Assembly (NCBI RefSeq): GCF_018413465.1
Contig: NZ_JAHCDK010000001.1
Location: 521,437 to 585,436, forward strand
From: Flavobacterium sp. CYK-55
Lineage (GTDB): Bacteria; Bacteroidota; Bacteroidia; Flavobacteriales; Flavobacteriaceae
Direction of reading: 5' to 3'
DNA length: 64,000 nucleotides
Shown: one piece after another, positions 33,567 through 42,689 of the stretch
Numbering within the stretch: position 1 is the first letter of the stretch
Layout: each line of letters starts with the position of its first letter
Notes under the pieces: model-generated
The model's input: only the letters and a program-made list of their open reading frames with translations
What the model was told of the DNA's origin: nothing
Database searches by the model: none
Program-made: the position numbers and the translations under genes

Positions 33567-35438
33567 TTATCTTCCCATGTAAATCAGCAAAACAGAAATG
33601 TCGCTTGGAGAGACACCGCTAATTCTAGACGCTTGAGAAATGGTTACTGGACGAATCTTTGTAAGCTTTTGTTTGGCTTCAATTGACATAGATTTGATGA
33701 GCGAATAATCAAAATGCTCGGGGATTTTCACATCTTCTAAGCGAACCAATTTGTTGGCATTGTTGCGTTCTTTTTCAATGTATCCTGAATATTTAACTTG
33801 TATTTCTGCTTGTTCAATGATCTCACGGTCTAGTTGATTTTCTTCAATAAAAGCAGTAACCTTTTCAAACTTGAGCATATCGTCAAGGTTGATTTGCGGT
33901 CTGGAGAAAACTTTAAACATTTTATCAGACTGATTCATTGGCGTACTTTCATTAGCCAATAAAATAGGATTAGCTTCTTCAGGTGTAACACTTGTTTCTT
34001 TAAAAAACTGAACCATTTTCTCAGACTCATTGAATTTATACTCCATTCTTTTAAGTCTCTTTTCACTGGCCAAACCAATATTATAAGATAACGGAGTTAG
34101 TCGAGAATCAGCATTGTCTTGACGCAACAATGTTCTAAACTCAGCTCTAGAAGTAAACATTCGATAAGGCTCTTCGGTTCCTTTTGTGATTAAATCATCT
34201 ATGAGAACACCAATGTAAGCTTGATCTCTTTTTAGAATAAACGGTTCTTGTTCTTTCACTTTTAAAGCAGCATTGATTCCCGCCATCAAACCTTGAGAGG
34301 CTGCTTCTTCGTAGCCCGTTGTACCATTTATTTGTCCTGCAAAATACAAACCTTCAACCAATTTGGTTTCTAGTGTATGCTTGAGCTGAGTAGGAGGGAA
34401 GTAATCATATTCAATAGCATAACCTGGACGGAAAAATTTGACTTTTTCAAAACCAGCAACAGAGCGCAATGCTTTATATTGAACATCTTCAGGTAAAGAT
34501 GTAGAGAATCCATTGACATAAACCTCAACAGTATCCCATCCTTCAGGTTCAATAAAAAGCTGATGGCGTTCTTTATCTGCAAAACGGTTGATTTTATCTT
34601 CAATAGATGGGCAATATCTTGGCCCAAGGCTTTGAATTCTGCCATTAAACATAGGTGAGCGATCAAAACCTTCTCTGAGAATATCATGAACTAAGTTTGA
34701 AGTATAGGTCATATGACACAACTTCTGATGTTTTAACGGTTGGGTAATATCTAGATAAGAAAACTTATCTGGGTTAACATCACCGGGCTCTTCGTACATC
34801 TTTGAATAGTCTAACGAACGACCGTCAACTCTCGGAGGCGTTCCTGTTTTCATACGGCCCGATTCAAAACCAAATTTAACCAAGTCTTCTGTAATACCAA
34901 AAGCGGCACTTTCGCCTGCTCTTCCGCCGCCAAATTGCTTTTCACCTATATGGATTAATCCATTTAAAAAAGTTCCATTAGTCAGAACAACTGTTTTAGC
35001 TTTAATTTCAACACCCAAAGAAGTTACAATTCCTTGAATCTTGTGATTGTGAATTAAAAGGCCGCGAACCATTTCTTGATAAAAATCGAGATTAGGAGTT
35101 TGCTCCAGCATTAATCTCCAAGTTTCTGCAAAACGCATACGATCACTCTGAACGCGTGGCGACCACATTGCAGGCCCTTTAGATTTATTGAGCATTTTGA
35201 ACTGAATAGCTGTTTTATCAGAAACAATCCCAGAATAGCCACCAAGAGCATCAATTTCACGAACAATTTGCCCTTTAGCAATACCACCCATCGCAGGATT
35301 ACAAGACATCTGAGCAATGTTCTGCAAGCTCATAGTCACCAATAAAGTTTTACAACCCATATTAGCGGCGGCAGCAGCAGCTTCTGATCCGGCATGCCCA
35401 GCACCAACAACAATTACATCATATACTTCCTGAAACAT
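33567..35438 (-). CDS. mnmG: tRNA uridine-5-carboxymethylaminomethyl modification enzyme MnmG (GidA)
   Basis: 623-residue FAD enzyme that with MnmE adds the cmnm5 group to the wobble U34 of several tRNAs. The FAD-binding start is VIVVGAGHAGSEAAAAA (about 8-24), followed by MSCNPAMGGIAKGQIVREID with a catalytic-region Cys, KMLNKSKGPAMWSPR, GTFLNGLIHIGE, the later GQINGTTGYEEAASQG, FTSRAEFRTLLRQDNAD, and the C-terminal ARISGVSPSDIS-like ASRISGVSPSDISVLL. Length is normal. It lies between ybeY (5-nt gap) and the lipoprotein gene, and is bracketed by two parS-like sites. gidA is often near the replication origin. Confidence 0.97.
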   Translation of the reverse strand: MFQEVYDVIVVGAGHAGSEAAAAAANMGCKTLLVTMSLQNIAQMSCNPAMGGIAKGQIVREIDALGGYSGIVSDKTAIQFKMLNKSKGPAMWSPRVQSDRMRFAETWRLMLEQTPNLDFYQEMVRGLLIHNHKIQGIVTSLGVEIKAKTVVLTNGTFLNGLIHIGEKQFGGGRAGESAAFGITEDLVKFGFESGRMKTGTPPRVDGRSLDYSKMYEEPGDVNPDKFSYLDITQPLKHQKLCHMTYTSNLVHDILREGFDRSPMFNGRIQSLGPRYCPSIEDKINRFADKERHQLFIEPEGWDTVEVYVNGFSTSLPEDVQYKALRSVAGFEKVKFFRPGYAIEYDYFPPTQLKHTLETKLVEGLYFAGQINGTTGYEEAASQGLMAGINAALKVKEQEPFILKRDQAYIGVLIDDLITKGTEEPYRMFTSRAEFRTLLRQDNADSRLTPLSYNIGLASEKRLKRMEYKFNESEKMVQFFKETSVTPEEANPILLANESTPMNQSDKMFKVFSRPQINLDDMLKFEKVTAFIEENQLDREIIEQAEIQVKYSGYIEKERNNANKLVRLEDVKIPEHFDYSLIKSMSIEAKQKLTKIRPVTISQASRISGVSPSDISVLLIYMGR

Positions 35439-35443
35439 GATTG

Positions 35444-35872
35444 CTATTTAAGTGGTTGTTCCACGTGAAACATTTTAATTTTTTCGTCTTCTTTTAATCG
35501 CATTAAAGATTCATCCTTTTTGCTTTTGTCTTTATAACCACAGTAATGAAGTACGCCATGCACCAAGACTCTTTTCAATTCTTCATCAAAAGAAACTTTA
35601 AAATCTTGAGCGTTTTCTCGAACACGGTCGATGGAAATGTAAATATCGCCATGTAATTCATTTCCTACAGAGTAGTCAAAGCTGATGATATCAGTCAAAG
35701 TATCGTGACTAAGATAGCTTTTGTTGATTTCAAGCAAATAATCATCTGCACAAAAAATATAATTTATATCACCTTCTTTCTTGTTTTCAGAGACGATAAC
35801 TTTTGAAAGCCAAGCTCTATGTAGCTTAACCTGTTTTAATCTAAATGGTGTTTCGTAGTTAAAACTAATCAT
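35444..35872 (-). CDS. ybeY: Endoribonuclease YbeY (rRNA maturation factor)
   Basis: 142 residues. YbeY is a zinc endonuclease for 16S rRNA 3'-end maturation and ribosome quality control. The motif is VHGVLHYCGYKDKSKKDE: metal ligands H105 and H109, while the position of the third His (115) is Asp. FCADDYLLEINKSYLSHDTLTDIISFDY and GDIYIS match the family. The C-terminal MFHVEQPLK is encoded by the second parS-like site, so that tail is shaped by DNA function. It overlaps the DUF4175 gene by 8 nt. Confidence 0.9.
   Translation of the reverse strand: MISFNYETPFRLKQVKLHRAWLSKVIVSENKKEGDINYIFCADDYLLEINKSYLSHDTLTDIISFDYSVGNELHGDIYISIDRVRENAQDFKVSFDEELKRVLVHGVLHYCGYKDKSKKDESLMRLKEDEKIKMFHVEQPLK
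35457..35472. other. parS-like ParB-binding site 2, exact consensus
   Basis: TGTTCCACGTGAAACA fits TGTTNCACGTGAAACA at every position. It lies inside the last codons of ybeY, on the other side of mnmG from site 1 (about 1.9 kb apart). Confidence 0.8.
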
Positions 35873-38800
35873 GAGTTTTAAAGTATTCCTGAACCTTTTG
35901 GTTAAAATTAGGGCGCAAAGGTAAGGCTTGTCTGTTTAATATTTCAACACTATTGAGATATTGTTGCAGTTGTGTTGGCAAAGCATTCGTTGTATTATTA
36001 AACTCTTTCTTATTGGTCTCTGATTGACGCTTTTTATCCTCACCTTGTTGTTGAACAGCTTTCTGGAGTTTGAGCAACTCATACTTTAAATTAAGAACTT
36101 TTTGCAAAGTTTCATTGTTAAAGCCTTTGTTAAGTAATTGTTTTTCAAGCTCTTTCATCTGATTCAATGCGTTCTGACCAGAGCCGCCAATGCCTTGCCT
36201 TTCTAATTCTTTCTGGAGCGCATCTCGCAATTGCTGTTGCTCCTTATAAATTTCCATAATGGCATCGGCGTTGCCATCACCATCTTCACCTTTTTGTTGA
36301 CCATCCTTACCTGGTGAAGATTGATCTCCTTTATCTCCGCCACTTTGACCGGACTTTCCGTCCTTGCCAGACTTTCCGGATTTTCCAGACTTGCTTTCGC
36401 CGGGCTTATCACCTTCGCCTTGACCTTCAGAAGAACTTTCGCCAGGTTTTACACCTTCACCTGGCTTATTTCCTTTCTTCATGCCTTTTTTCATCTTTTC
36501 GCCCAAACCTTCTTGCTTTTTAATAATATCAGGCAATTGCATTCCTTGACCTTGACCAGGTTTAGGTTTACCCATACCAGAACCAGACATTTGCATTTGC
36601 ATGCTGTTGAGCAAATCACTTAAGAAATCAGCTAATCTATTAGCAGAAGTTACCGCATACTGTTGATGTGAAGTTCCTTTGGGTATTTGAGCATCAGCTA
36701 AACTTTCAATGGCCTTATCCATATTGTAATGAACGTTGCCAACTTCTTGCGTGATGTTGTCTGAAAATTTTGGATTTCTGAGCGACATGGCAAACAAACT
36801 ATCATCAACATGCTTGAACTGTTGTTTGAGATTTTGCTGGATTTTCAAATTCTTATTAAACGACGGAGAACCTCGCTTTAAACCTTTGAACTGCTTCATC
36901 ACATCTTCTTGCGAAAACGAGTAGGCGAGCAGGTTATCTAAAATCTGGCGAAGCATTTTCACGTCTTCATCCATCTGCTCCATTTCGTCTTGCTGCATGC
37001 CTTCTTGCATCTTAGCTGACATTTGCTTCATTTTTTGGGCAGCGCTTTTCTGCTTCGGTTTGGCTTTATCTTTTTTGTCTTTCTGAAGTTCCTCCGAAGC
37101 CTTTTTCATGTCTTCATCAATGCTCTTTTGTTTTTCGGCATCGGTCGGAATCTCCATCGGAGACTTTAATTCTTTGTTGTCTTTTTGTAAATCTTTGAGC
37201 TCTTCCTGAATCTTATCAAATTCTTTGTTGATTTCATTTTGCTTTTCAGCTGAATTCTCCTTTTCGTTCTCAGCTAATTTATCTTGCTTTTCACCCAAAT
37301 CTTTAAGCTTATCTGCCAATTGTTCAGCCTTTTTACTCACGTAATAGCGCTTGGTAAGCTCGAGCAATTGCTCTAAATTTTTGGTTTGATTCTTACTGGT
37401 TTGCTTGAACTCATCTATCTTTTGCATGAGTTCTTCATTCTTGATTTTGTCAGTCAATTCTTTGAGTTCATCCAAAAGCTTTTTGTTCTTTTCGAGTTCT
37501 TTATTGTTCTTTTCAAGACGCTTCTGAAGTTCTTCTTTAAACTCATCTTTTTTATCAGATTTGAACTTGTCGAGATTCTCTTTCATCTTTTCAGAGAACT
37601 CTTTCATCATTGCGTCTTGTTGCTTTTGACGGTTGATAAAATCGTTGATCTTCTGCTGATCTTTAAACTCTAAATTGTCTTTTTCTTTTCCGGATTTTTG
37701 AATTTTCTCGAGTTCAGAAATCTGCTTGTCTTGGTTCTTGAGCGATTGCTCTAAACCATTGATGTTGCTGTTTTGTTGTTGCAACATCTGATCTTGCTTT
37801 TCAGATTCAGTGGCTACACGATTCGAAAAAACCGATGATTTACTGCTTTTAAAATGATGAACCGCATCATTGTCAAAAATCTCAAAATAGTATTCATAAG
37901 TAACGCCCGGTTCTACCTGAAGTTGGCTCGGAAACGAGAATACAAATCGATCGTACAAATCATTTTTCACCGGAATCGTTCCGCGGCGGGCGGTTTGCGG
38001 TTTGCCAATTTCATAATAAACAATCTGCAAACGCGATAAGCCGTAATCATCTGATACTTGCCCGATCAAATACTTCTTCTCGGTTTTAATACTATCCGGC
38101 GCATGTCCAACATCAATGCTCGGATATTGATCTTTCACCACCGAAATCTGATAAATGAGTTTTTCGTAGTGACGCACTTTTTCGTTTGAAGTCAAAATTT
38201 GGTAATCCGTCGGTTCTAAAATAGATTTTGAATAACCAAACTGATTTTCATTTCGGATGAATAAACCTTGCGTGTTTTTATCTTGCCATTCCACACGACT
38301 CGTGGCTTGGGCGTTTATTATCCAGTTAACACGCGTTCCTTCGGGTACCACAGCATTTCCTGAACCTTTGATGATTTCAGACTTGCGATGCAAATAAGAC
38401 GGAAACTGCAATTGCATCTCAAAATTGGCAATCGATGGAACCGTCACTACGCGCAGTTTATAATCGTCAGAAACCACCGCGTTGGCTTGCAAGTGAAAAT
38501 CAATATCCGCTACCGGTTTGCTGAACTTATACTGAAAAGTTCCGGGCTGAACCGTCTCCATAAAATAACTTTCGTCACCCAAATAAATCATCACATTTTC
38601 AGGAATCACGCGGCCTTTGGTTTTGAGCACGAGTGTAAAATCTTTGTTTTGCTCGGTCTGCAAAAGCGGGTTGACAATTTCAAACGCAAAAGGAGCCGGC
38701 GGCGTAAAAGTTTTCTGAAAATGCACCACTCGATTAAAACTCTGTGAAATCACATTGCTGTTGCCTGACAAATAGAAAAAAGCAAACAACAAAACCGGAA

Positions 38801-39272
38801 TCAAAGCCAATGGTAAATATTTTCGGTTGGCTTGGATGTTGATCGCGTTGGTAAATGGAATCGGTTGTAAGCTTTGCGCCTTCTGATCTATCGAAGCCAA
38901 CAAGAGTTCGGTATTGCTTTCTTGCGTTGAGAGTTGCAAAAAGTTCGTCAACTTATCACTAACTTCTGAAAAGTGATTTCCGATGATGGTTGATGCCTGA
39001 GTATAATCAATTCCTTTTTGAAATTTGAATAGCTTAAAAATCGGAAACAATATATACCGCAAAAGCAAAAACACTTCAACCGCCACAAACGTCCAGAACA
39101 ATAGCGTTCGGCCCAGCGGTTTGAGCCACAGAAAATACTCTACAAATAATGTAAACAGAAAATAAATTAATCCCAATCCAACAAAAAAGAGGGCGCCTCT
39201 GATGAGTTCATTGAGGTAATACTTTCGGATAAAAGCTTCTAATTTCTGATAAATAACGCGGGTAGAATCCAA
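35865..39272 (-). CDS. DUF4175 family large membrane protein
   Basis: 1135 residues. Two membrane helices near the N-terminus (about 26-48 and 52-72) and one near 150-170 anchor a long extracytoplasmic part: beta-rich segments (about 200-500), then a very charged coiled-coil stretch (about 510-790, repeated KELEKNKKLLDEL-type heptads), a Met/Gln-rich piece and a Gly-Lys-Ser low-complexity run (about 955-1010) before a helical end. This is the DUF4175 pattern of Bacteroidota; function unknown. I keep the TTG at 39272 as start because an in-frame stop lies just upstream and LEAFIRKYYLNELIRG right after it is the conserved beginning. First gene of the ybeY-mnmG operon. Confidence 0.8.
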   Translation of the reverse strand: MDSTRVIYQKLEAFIRKYYLNELIRGALFFVGLGLIYFLFTLFVEYFLWLKPLGRTLLFWTFVAVEVFLLLRYILFPIFKLFKFQKGIDYTQASTIIGNHFSEVSDKLTNFLQLSTQESNTELLLASIDQKAQSLQPIPFTNAINIQANRKYLPLALIPVLLFAFFYLSGNSNVISQSFNRVVHFQKTFTPPAPFAFEIVNPLLQTEQNKDFTLVLKTKGRVIPENVMIYLGDESYFMETVQPGTFQYKFSKPVADIDFHLQANAVVSDDYKLRVVTVPSIANFEMQLQFPSYLHRKSEIIKGSGNAVVPEGTRVNWIINAQATSRVEWQDKNTQGLFIRNENQFGYSKSILEPTDYQILTSNEKVRHYEKLIYQISVVKDQYPSIDVGHAPDSIKTEKKYLIGQVSDDYGLSRLQIVYYEIGKPQTARRGTIPVKNDLYDRFVFSFPSQLQVEPGVTYEYYFEIFDNDAVHHFKSSKSSVFSNRVATESEKQDQMLQQQNSNINGLEQSLKNQDKQISELEKIQKSGKEKDNLEFKDQQKINDFINRQKQQDAMMKEFSEKMKENLDKFKSDKKDEFKEELQKRLEKNNKELEKNKKLLDELKELTDKIKNEELMQKIDEFKQTSKNQTKNLEQLLELTKRYYVSKKAEQLADKLKDLGEKQDKLAENEKENSAEKQNEINKEFDKIQEELKDLQKDNKELKSPMEIPTDAEKQKSIDEDMKKASEELQKDKKDKAKPKQKSAAQKMKQMSAKMQEGMQQDEMEQMDEDVKMLRQILDNLLAYSFSQEDVMKQFKGLKRGSPSFNKNLKIQQNLKQQFKHVDDSLFAMSLRNPKFSDNITQEVGNVHYNMDKAIESLADAQIPKGTSHQQYAVTSANRLADFLSDLLNSMQMQMSGSGMGKPKPGQGQGMQLPDIIKKQEGLGEKMKKGMKKGNKPGEGVKPGESSSEGQGEGDKPGESKSGKSGKSGKDGKSGQSGGDKGDQSSPGKDGQQKGEDGDGNADAIMEIYKEQQQLRDALQKELERQGIGGSGQNALNQMKELEKQLLNKGFNNETLQKVLNLKYELLKLQKAVQQQGEDKKRQSETNKKEFNNTTNALPTQLQQYLNSVEILNRQALPLRPNFNQKVQEYFKTHD

Positions 39273-39379
39273 GGTTCAAGCGCAGTTTTGGTTACAATCG
39301 CTAAAAATACAATTTTAAACGAATCGAAAAACTTAAAAATTTATCAATACGCAGGCTGCTTTCAATGCTTTTTGAAGTG

Positions 39380-39387
39380 TATCTTTG
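39380..39387 (+). promoter_or_regulatory. -7 promoter element of gltX
   Basis: TATCTTTG, exact TAnnTTTG, 17 nt before ATG 39405. It shows that the longer frame from 39288 is not the real start. Confidence 0.6.
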
Positions 39388-39404
39388 CGCAAATTTTTAA
39401 GTCT

Positions 39405-40910
39405 ATGTCACAACCTGTTCGCGTTCGTTTTGCGCCAAGTCCGACCGGTCCGCTTCATATTGGCGGAGTCCGCACGGCTTTGTTTAATTATTTGTTTGCC
39501 AAAAAACACAACGGTACTTTTTACTTGCGTATTGAAGATACCGATCAGAATCGTTTTGTGCCCGGCGCCGAAGCGTATATTTTTGAAGCACTTGAATGGT
39601 TGGGCATTTCACCTGACGAAACCGTGGGCAAGAACGAAAAGTTTGGTCCGTATCGTCAGTCAGAACGAAAAGCCATGTATCGTCAATATGCAGAACAGCT
39701 CATTCAAACCGGTTGGGCGTATTATGCTTTTGACACGGCCCAAGCGCTGGATGCTCATAGAAAACAACACGAAGCCGAGGGTAAAACCTTTATTTACAAT
39801 TGGCACAATCGTGAAAAATTAGATACTTCACTGGTTTTATCAGCCGATCAAATCCAAAACAGAATTGACGCCGGACAAGATTACGTGATTCGTTTTAAAA
39901 CGCCGGTCAATGAAACTTTGCATTTGCATGATATTATTCGAGGTGATATTCAGTTTGATACCAACTTGCTCGACGATAAAGTTTTGTTTAAAAGCGATGG
40001 TATGCCAACCTATCATTTGGCGAATATTGTTGATGATCATCTGATGGAAACTTCGCATGTTATTCGCGGTGAAGAATGGTTGCCTTCATTGCCGTTGCAT
40101 CATTTGTTGTATAAAGCTTTTGGTTGGCAAGCACCTGAATTTGCACATTTACCACTGATTTTAAAACCCATCGGCAACGGAAAACTCTCAAAACGCGATG
40201 GAGACAAAATGGGCTTTCCGGTATTTCCGCTGGAATGGAAAACAGAAGAAGGCACCTCGTCGGGCTATCGCGAAAAAGGTTATGTGCCTGAAGCGGTCAT
40301 CAACTTTTTGGCTTTACTAGGTTGGAACGACGGAACCGATCAAGAAATTTTTAGCCTGGAAGAACTCGTTCAAAAATTTGATTTAAACCGCGTACACAAA
40401 GCAGGAGCGAAGTTTGATCCGGAAAAAAACAAATGGTTCAACCATCATTATTTGATGTTGCAAGACAACGCTTCATTGGCCAAATCATTTGCGGTGATTC
40501 TTCAAGAAAAAGGATATAATGCTTCTGAGGGAAAACTCACACAATTGGTTTCACTCATTAAAGAACGGGCGAATTTTGTTTCAGAGTTTTGGGAAATGAG
40601 TGATTTCTTTTTTGTGGCACCAAATATTTATGACGAAAAAGCAACCAAAAACTGGAATGCCGATACCGCCGAGCTCATGAGCGAAATCATTACGGTCATA
40701 AACAACATTGCTGATTTTAGTTCTCAAAACATCGAAACCATAGTTAAAGAATGGATTTCTGCGCGTGAAATCGGGATGGGTAAAATCATGCAACCTTTGC
40801 GCTTGAGTTTGGTGGGTGCGCTCAAAGGCCCGCATTTATTTGATATCATTGAATGGATTGGAAAAGAAGAAACCACCCAACGAATTCAAAAAGCAATAGA
40901 AACTTTATAA
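39405..40910 (+). CDS. gltX: Glutamyl-tRNA synthetase
   Basis: 501 residues, class I synthetase charging tRNA-Glu. HIGH region FAPSPTGPLHIGG (9-21), KMSKS-type loop GNGKLSKRDGDKMG, plus LRIEDTDQNRF and HVIRGEEWLPSLPLH. This window also holds glnS, so the cell need not use the amidotransferase route for Gln-tRNA. ATG 39405 directly follows the TATCTTTG promoter and gives the usual MSQPVRVRFAPSP start. It is divergent from the DUF4175 gene and monocistronic, closed by a strong terminator. Confidence 0.96.
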   Translation: MSQPVRVRFAPSPTGPLHIGGVRTALFNYLFAKKHNGTFYLRIEDTDQNRFVPGAEAYIFEALEWLGISPDETVGKNEKFGPYRQSERKAMYRQYAEQLIQTGWAYYAFDTAQALDAHRKQHEAEGKTFIYNWHNREKLDTSLVLSADQIQNRIDAGQDYVIRFKTPVNETLHLHDIIRGDIQFDTNLLDDKVLFKSDGMPTYHLANIVDDHLMETSHVIRGEEWLPSLPLHHLLYKAFGWQAPEFAHLPLILKPIGNGKLSKRDGDKMGFPVFPLEWKTEEGTSSGYREKGYVPEAVINFLALLGWNDGTDQEIFSLEELVQKFDLNRVHKAGAKFDPEKNKWFNHHYLMLQDNASLAKSFAVILQEKGYNASEGKLTQLVSLIKERANFVSEFWEMSDFFFVAPNIYDEKATKNWNADTAELMSEIITVINNIADFSSQNIETIVKEWISAREIGMGKIMQPLRLSLVGALKGPHLFDIIEWIGKEETTQRIQKAIETL

Positions 40911-40939
40911 AAAAAGCTCCCGATTTGGGAGCTTTTTTT
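40910..40939. terminator. Bidirectional intrinsic terminator after gltX
   Basis: Stem AAAAAGCTCCC / GGGAGCTTTTT (40911-40921, 40927-40937) with a 5-nt loop; the T-rich flanks on both strands serve gltX and the convergent membrane-protein gene. Confidence 0.88.
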
Positions 40940-41579
40940 ATAAATTAAATATGATTTGTGCGTTAATGGTTCCCAGGGTTCCCTTGAAATTTCGGTTCCC
41001 GTTTTTGGCCAACAAATCATCATCTTTATTGAGTTTGTTGAAGAAATTGGTAAAGCCGTATTCATAAAAGACCAAGGCGCGTATTACTTTTCCGCCGCCT
41101 GAAGCGCCTAGGTAAATTTGGCCACTGGCCGGAGAAACATCAATAATATCTTTTGCTTTTAAAACGGTTCCGGACAATTGTTTTTCTTCATCTGTTCCGG
41201 ATATATGCAACTTCCCGTTGATCTGAACTTGCGGTCCAAAATCAACCGAAACATGGTCTTCTACCACATTATAACTAAATAACAATCTAACTTTTACACC
41301 TTGAAAATTATATTTCACGCGCTGATTGTAATCAGCCTCGAGTGAGAAATTATTTGAGAAAAACTGCATGCCGTATATCATGCTCCAATCATTGTAGTAA
41401 TTTCCGCGCACCGAAAGTCCGCCGGCAAAACCGCTCTCTGGTTTGGCGCTAAAGTTACTGGTAAACAATGAAGTTTGTGAAATCCCGCCTGAAATTCCAA
41501 TGCGATTTCCGTCTTTATTCTGAAACTGACCAAAAACTGAAAACCCTGAAAGCATCAGTAATGCAAAAATTTTTTTCAT
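40938..41579 (-). CDS. Small outer-membrane beta-barrel protein
   Basis: 213 residues. Signal peptide MKKIFALLMLSGFSVFGQ (cleavage after residue 17 or 18) followed by alternating short strands (GNRIGISGGISQTSLF, YGMQFFSNNFSLEADY, GVKVRLLFSYNVV) and a final INAQIIFNL with terminal hydrophobic residue, the usual 8-stranded barrel style (PorT/OmpW-like families). I cannot name a specific family. ATG 41579 is chosen because a TATGTTTG promoter element (41609-41616) covers the start of the longer frame. Confidence 0.75.
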   Translation of the reverse strand: MKKIFALLMLSGFSVFGQFQNKDGNRIGISGGISQTSLFTSNFSAKPESGFAGGLSVRGNYYNDWSMIYGMQFFSNNFSLEADYNQRVKYNFQGVKVRLLFSYNVVEDHVSVDFGPQVQINGKLHISGTDEEKQLSGTVLKAKDIIDVSPASGQIYLGASGGGKVIRALVFYEYGFTNFFNKLNKDDDLLAKNGNRNFKGTLGTINAQIIFNL

Positions 41580-41608
41580 GTGTGAAAATGTTCTTGATTT
41601 AGATGTAA

Positions 41609-41616
41609 CAAACATA
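41609..41616 (-). promoter_or_regulatory. -7 promoter element of the small barrel gene
   Basis: Minus-strand TATGTTTG, 29 nt before ATG 41579. Confidence 0.55.
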
Positions 41617-41660
41617 CATTAAATTTCGTAGAATGGCTTTTTAACTTAAAATTTATCCAT

Positions 41661-42644
41661 ATGCCATTTCTCGTAATTATTTTGTTTATAGGCTTAGTCC
41701 TTTTACTCTCATCTTTCTTTACTGTAAAGCAACAAACTGCCGCAGTTATCGAACGATTTGGCAAATTTCACAGCATTCGAAACTCAGGTTTGCAACTCAA
41801 ATTACCCATTATTGACAGAATTTCAGGTCGCGTGAATTTGAGAATCCAACAACTCGATGTGATTATTGAAACCCAAACCAAAGACAATGTGTTTGTTAAA
41901 ATGAAGGTTTCGGTTCAGTTTAAAGTGATTCAAGAACATGTATATGAAGCGTTTTACAAACTTGAATATCCGCACGATCAAATTACAGCTTATGTTTTTG
42001 ACGTGGTGCGCGCCGAGGTTCCGAAGCTTATTTTAGATGATGTTTTTGTTCGAAAAGATGATATTGCCATTGCCGTAAAACGCGAATTAAATGAAGCGAT
42101 GATGGCCTATGGTTACGACATTATCAATACTTTGGTGACTGATATTGATCCGGATATTCAAGTAAAAAATGCTATGAACCGCATCAATGCTGCTGAACGT
42201 GAAAAAACCGCAGCTCAATTTGAAAGCGAGGCACAACGCATCAGAATTGTTGCCAAAGCCAAGGCTGAAGCCGAAAGTAAAAAACTCCAAGGTCAAGGTA
42301 TTGCCGATCAAAGAAGAGAAATTGCCCGCGGATTGGTTGAAAGCGTTGAAGTGCTCAACAGTGTTGGGATTAACTCACAAGAAGCATCAGCTTTGATTGT
42401 GGTGACGCAACACTATGATACTTTGCAAGCCATCGGTGCCGATACCAATTCTAACTTGATTTTGTTGCCGAACTCGCCTCACGCAGCCACCGACATGCTC
42501 AACAATATGGTCGCGAGTTTTGCCGCTTCCAACCAAATTGGGGAACAGCTTAAAAATCAGCCAAAAAAAGTGAAAGATAAAAGCAAAACATCGTCTGATT
42601 ACAATCCGTCAGACACTTCAAATCCTGAAGAAACTTCTACTTAA
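41661..42644 (+). CDS. SPFH / band 7 (stomatin-like, QmcA) membrane protein
   Basis: 327 residues. One N-terminal membrane helix (about 2-20), then the SPFH domain: QQTAAVIERFGKF, GLQLKLPIIDRISGRVNLR, EHVYEAFYKLEYPHDQITAYVFDVVRAEVPK, and a coiled-coil NRINAAEREKTAAQFESEAQ followed by the AKAEAESKKLQGQGIA stretch seen in stomatins. Such proteins oligomerise into membrane microdomain scaffolds and often regulate proteases or channels. No NfeD partner is adjacent. The C-terminal tail is Lys/Ser/Pro-rich and probably disordered. Confidence 0.9.
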   Translation: MPFLVIILFIGLVLLLSSFFTVKQQTAAVIERFGKFHSIRNSGLQLKLPIIDRISGRVNLRIQQLDVIIETQTKDNVFVKMKVSVQFKVIQEHVYEAFYKLEYPHDQITAYVFDVVRAEVPKLILDDVFVRKDDIAIAVKRELNEAMMAYGYDIINTLVTDIDPDIQVKNAMNRINAAEREKTAAQFESEAQRIRIVAKAKAEAESKKLQGQGIADQRREIARGLVESVEVLNSVGINSQEASALIVVTQHYDTLQAIGADTNSNLILLPNSPHAATDMLNNMVASFAASNQIGEQLKNQPKKVKDKSKTSSDYNPSDTSNPEETST

Positions 42645-42663
42645 TTTGACACAAAACACAATA

Positions 42664-42689
42664 AAAAAGAGGCTTAATCGCCTCTTTTT
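42664..42689. terminator. Bidirectional intrinsic terminator between the SPFH gene and the DUF6327-like gene
   Basis: Perfect stem AAAAAGAGGC / GCCTCTTTTT (42664-42673, 42680-42689) with a 6-nt loop. The right arm overlaps the last codons of the minus-strand gene. Confidence 0.88.

Noticed and set aside
36314..36623. Plus-strand frames of about 70-100 residues opposite the DUF4175 gene
   Set aside because: They mirror the low-complexity Gly-Lys-Ser and coiled-coil region and have no promoter or recognisable domain.
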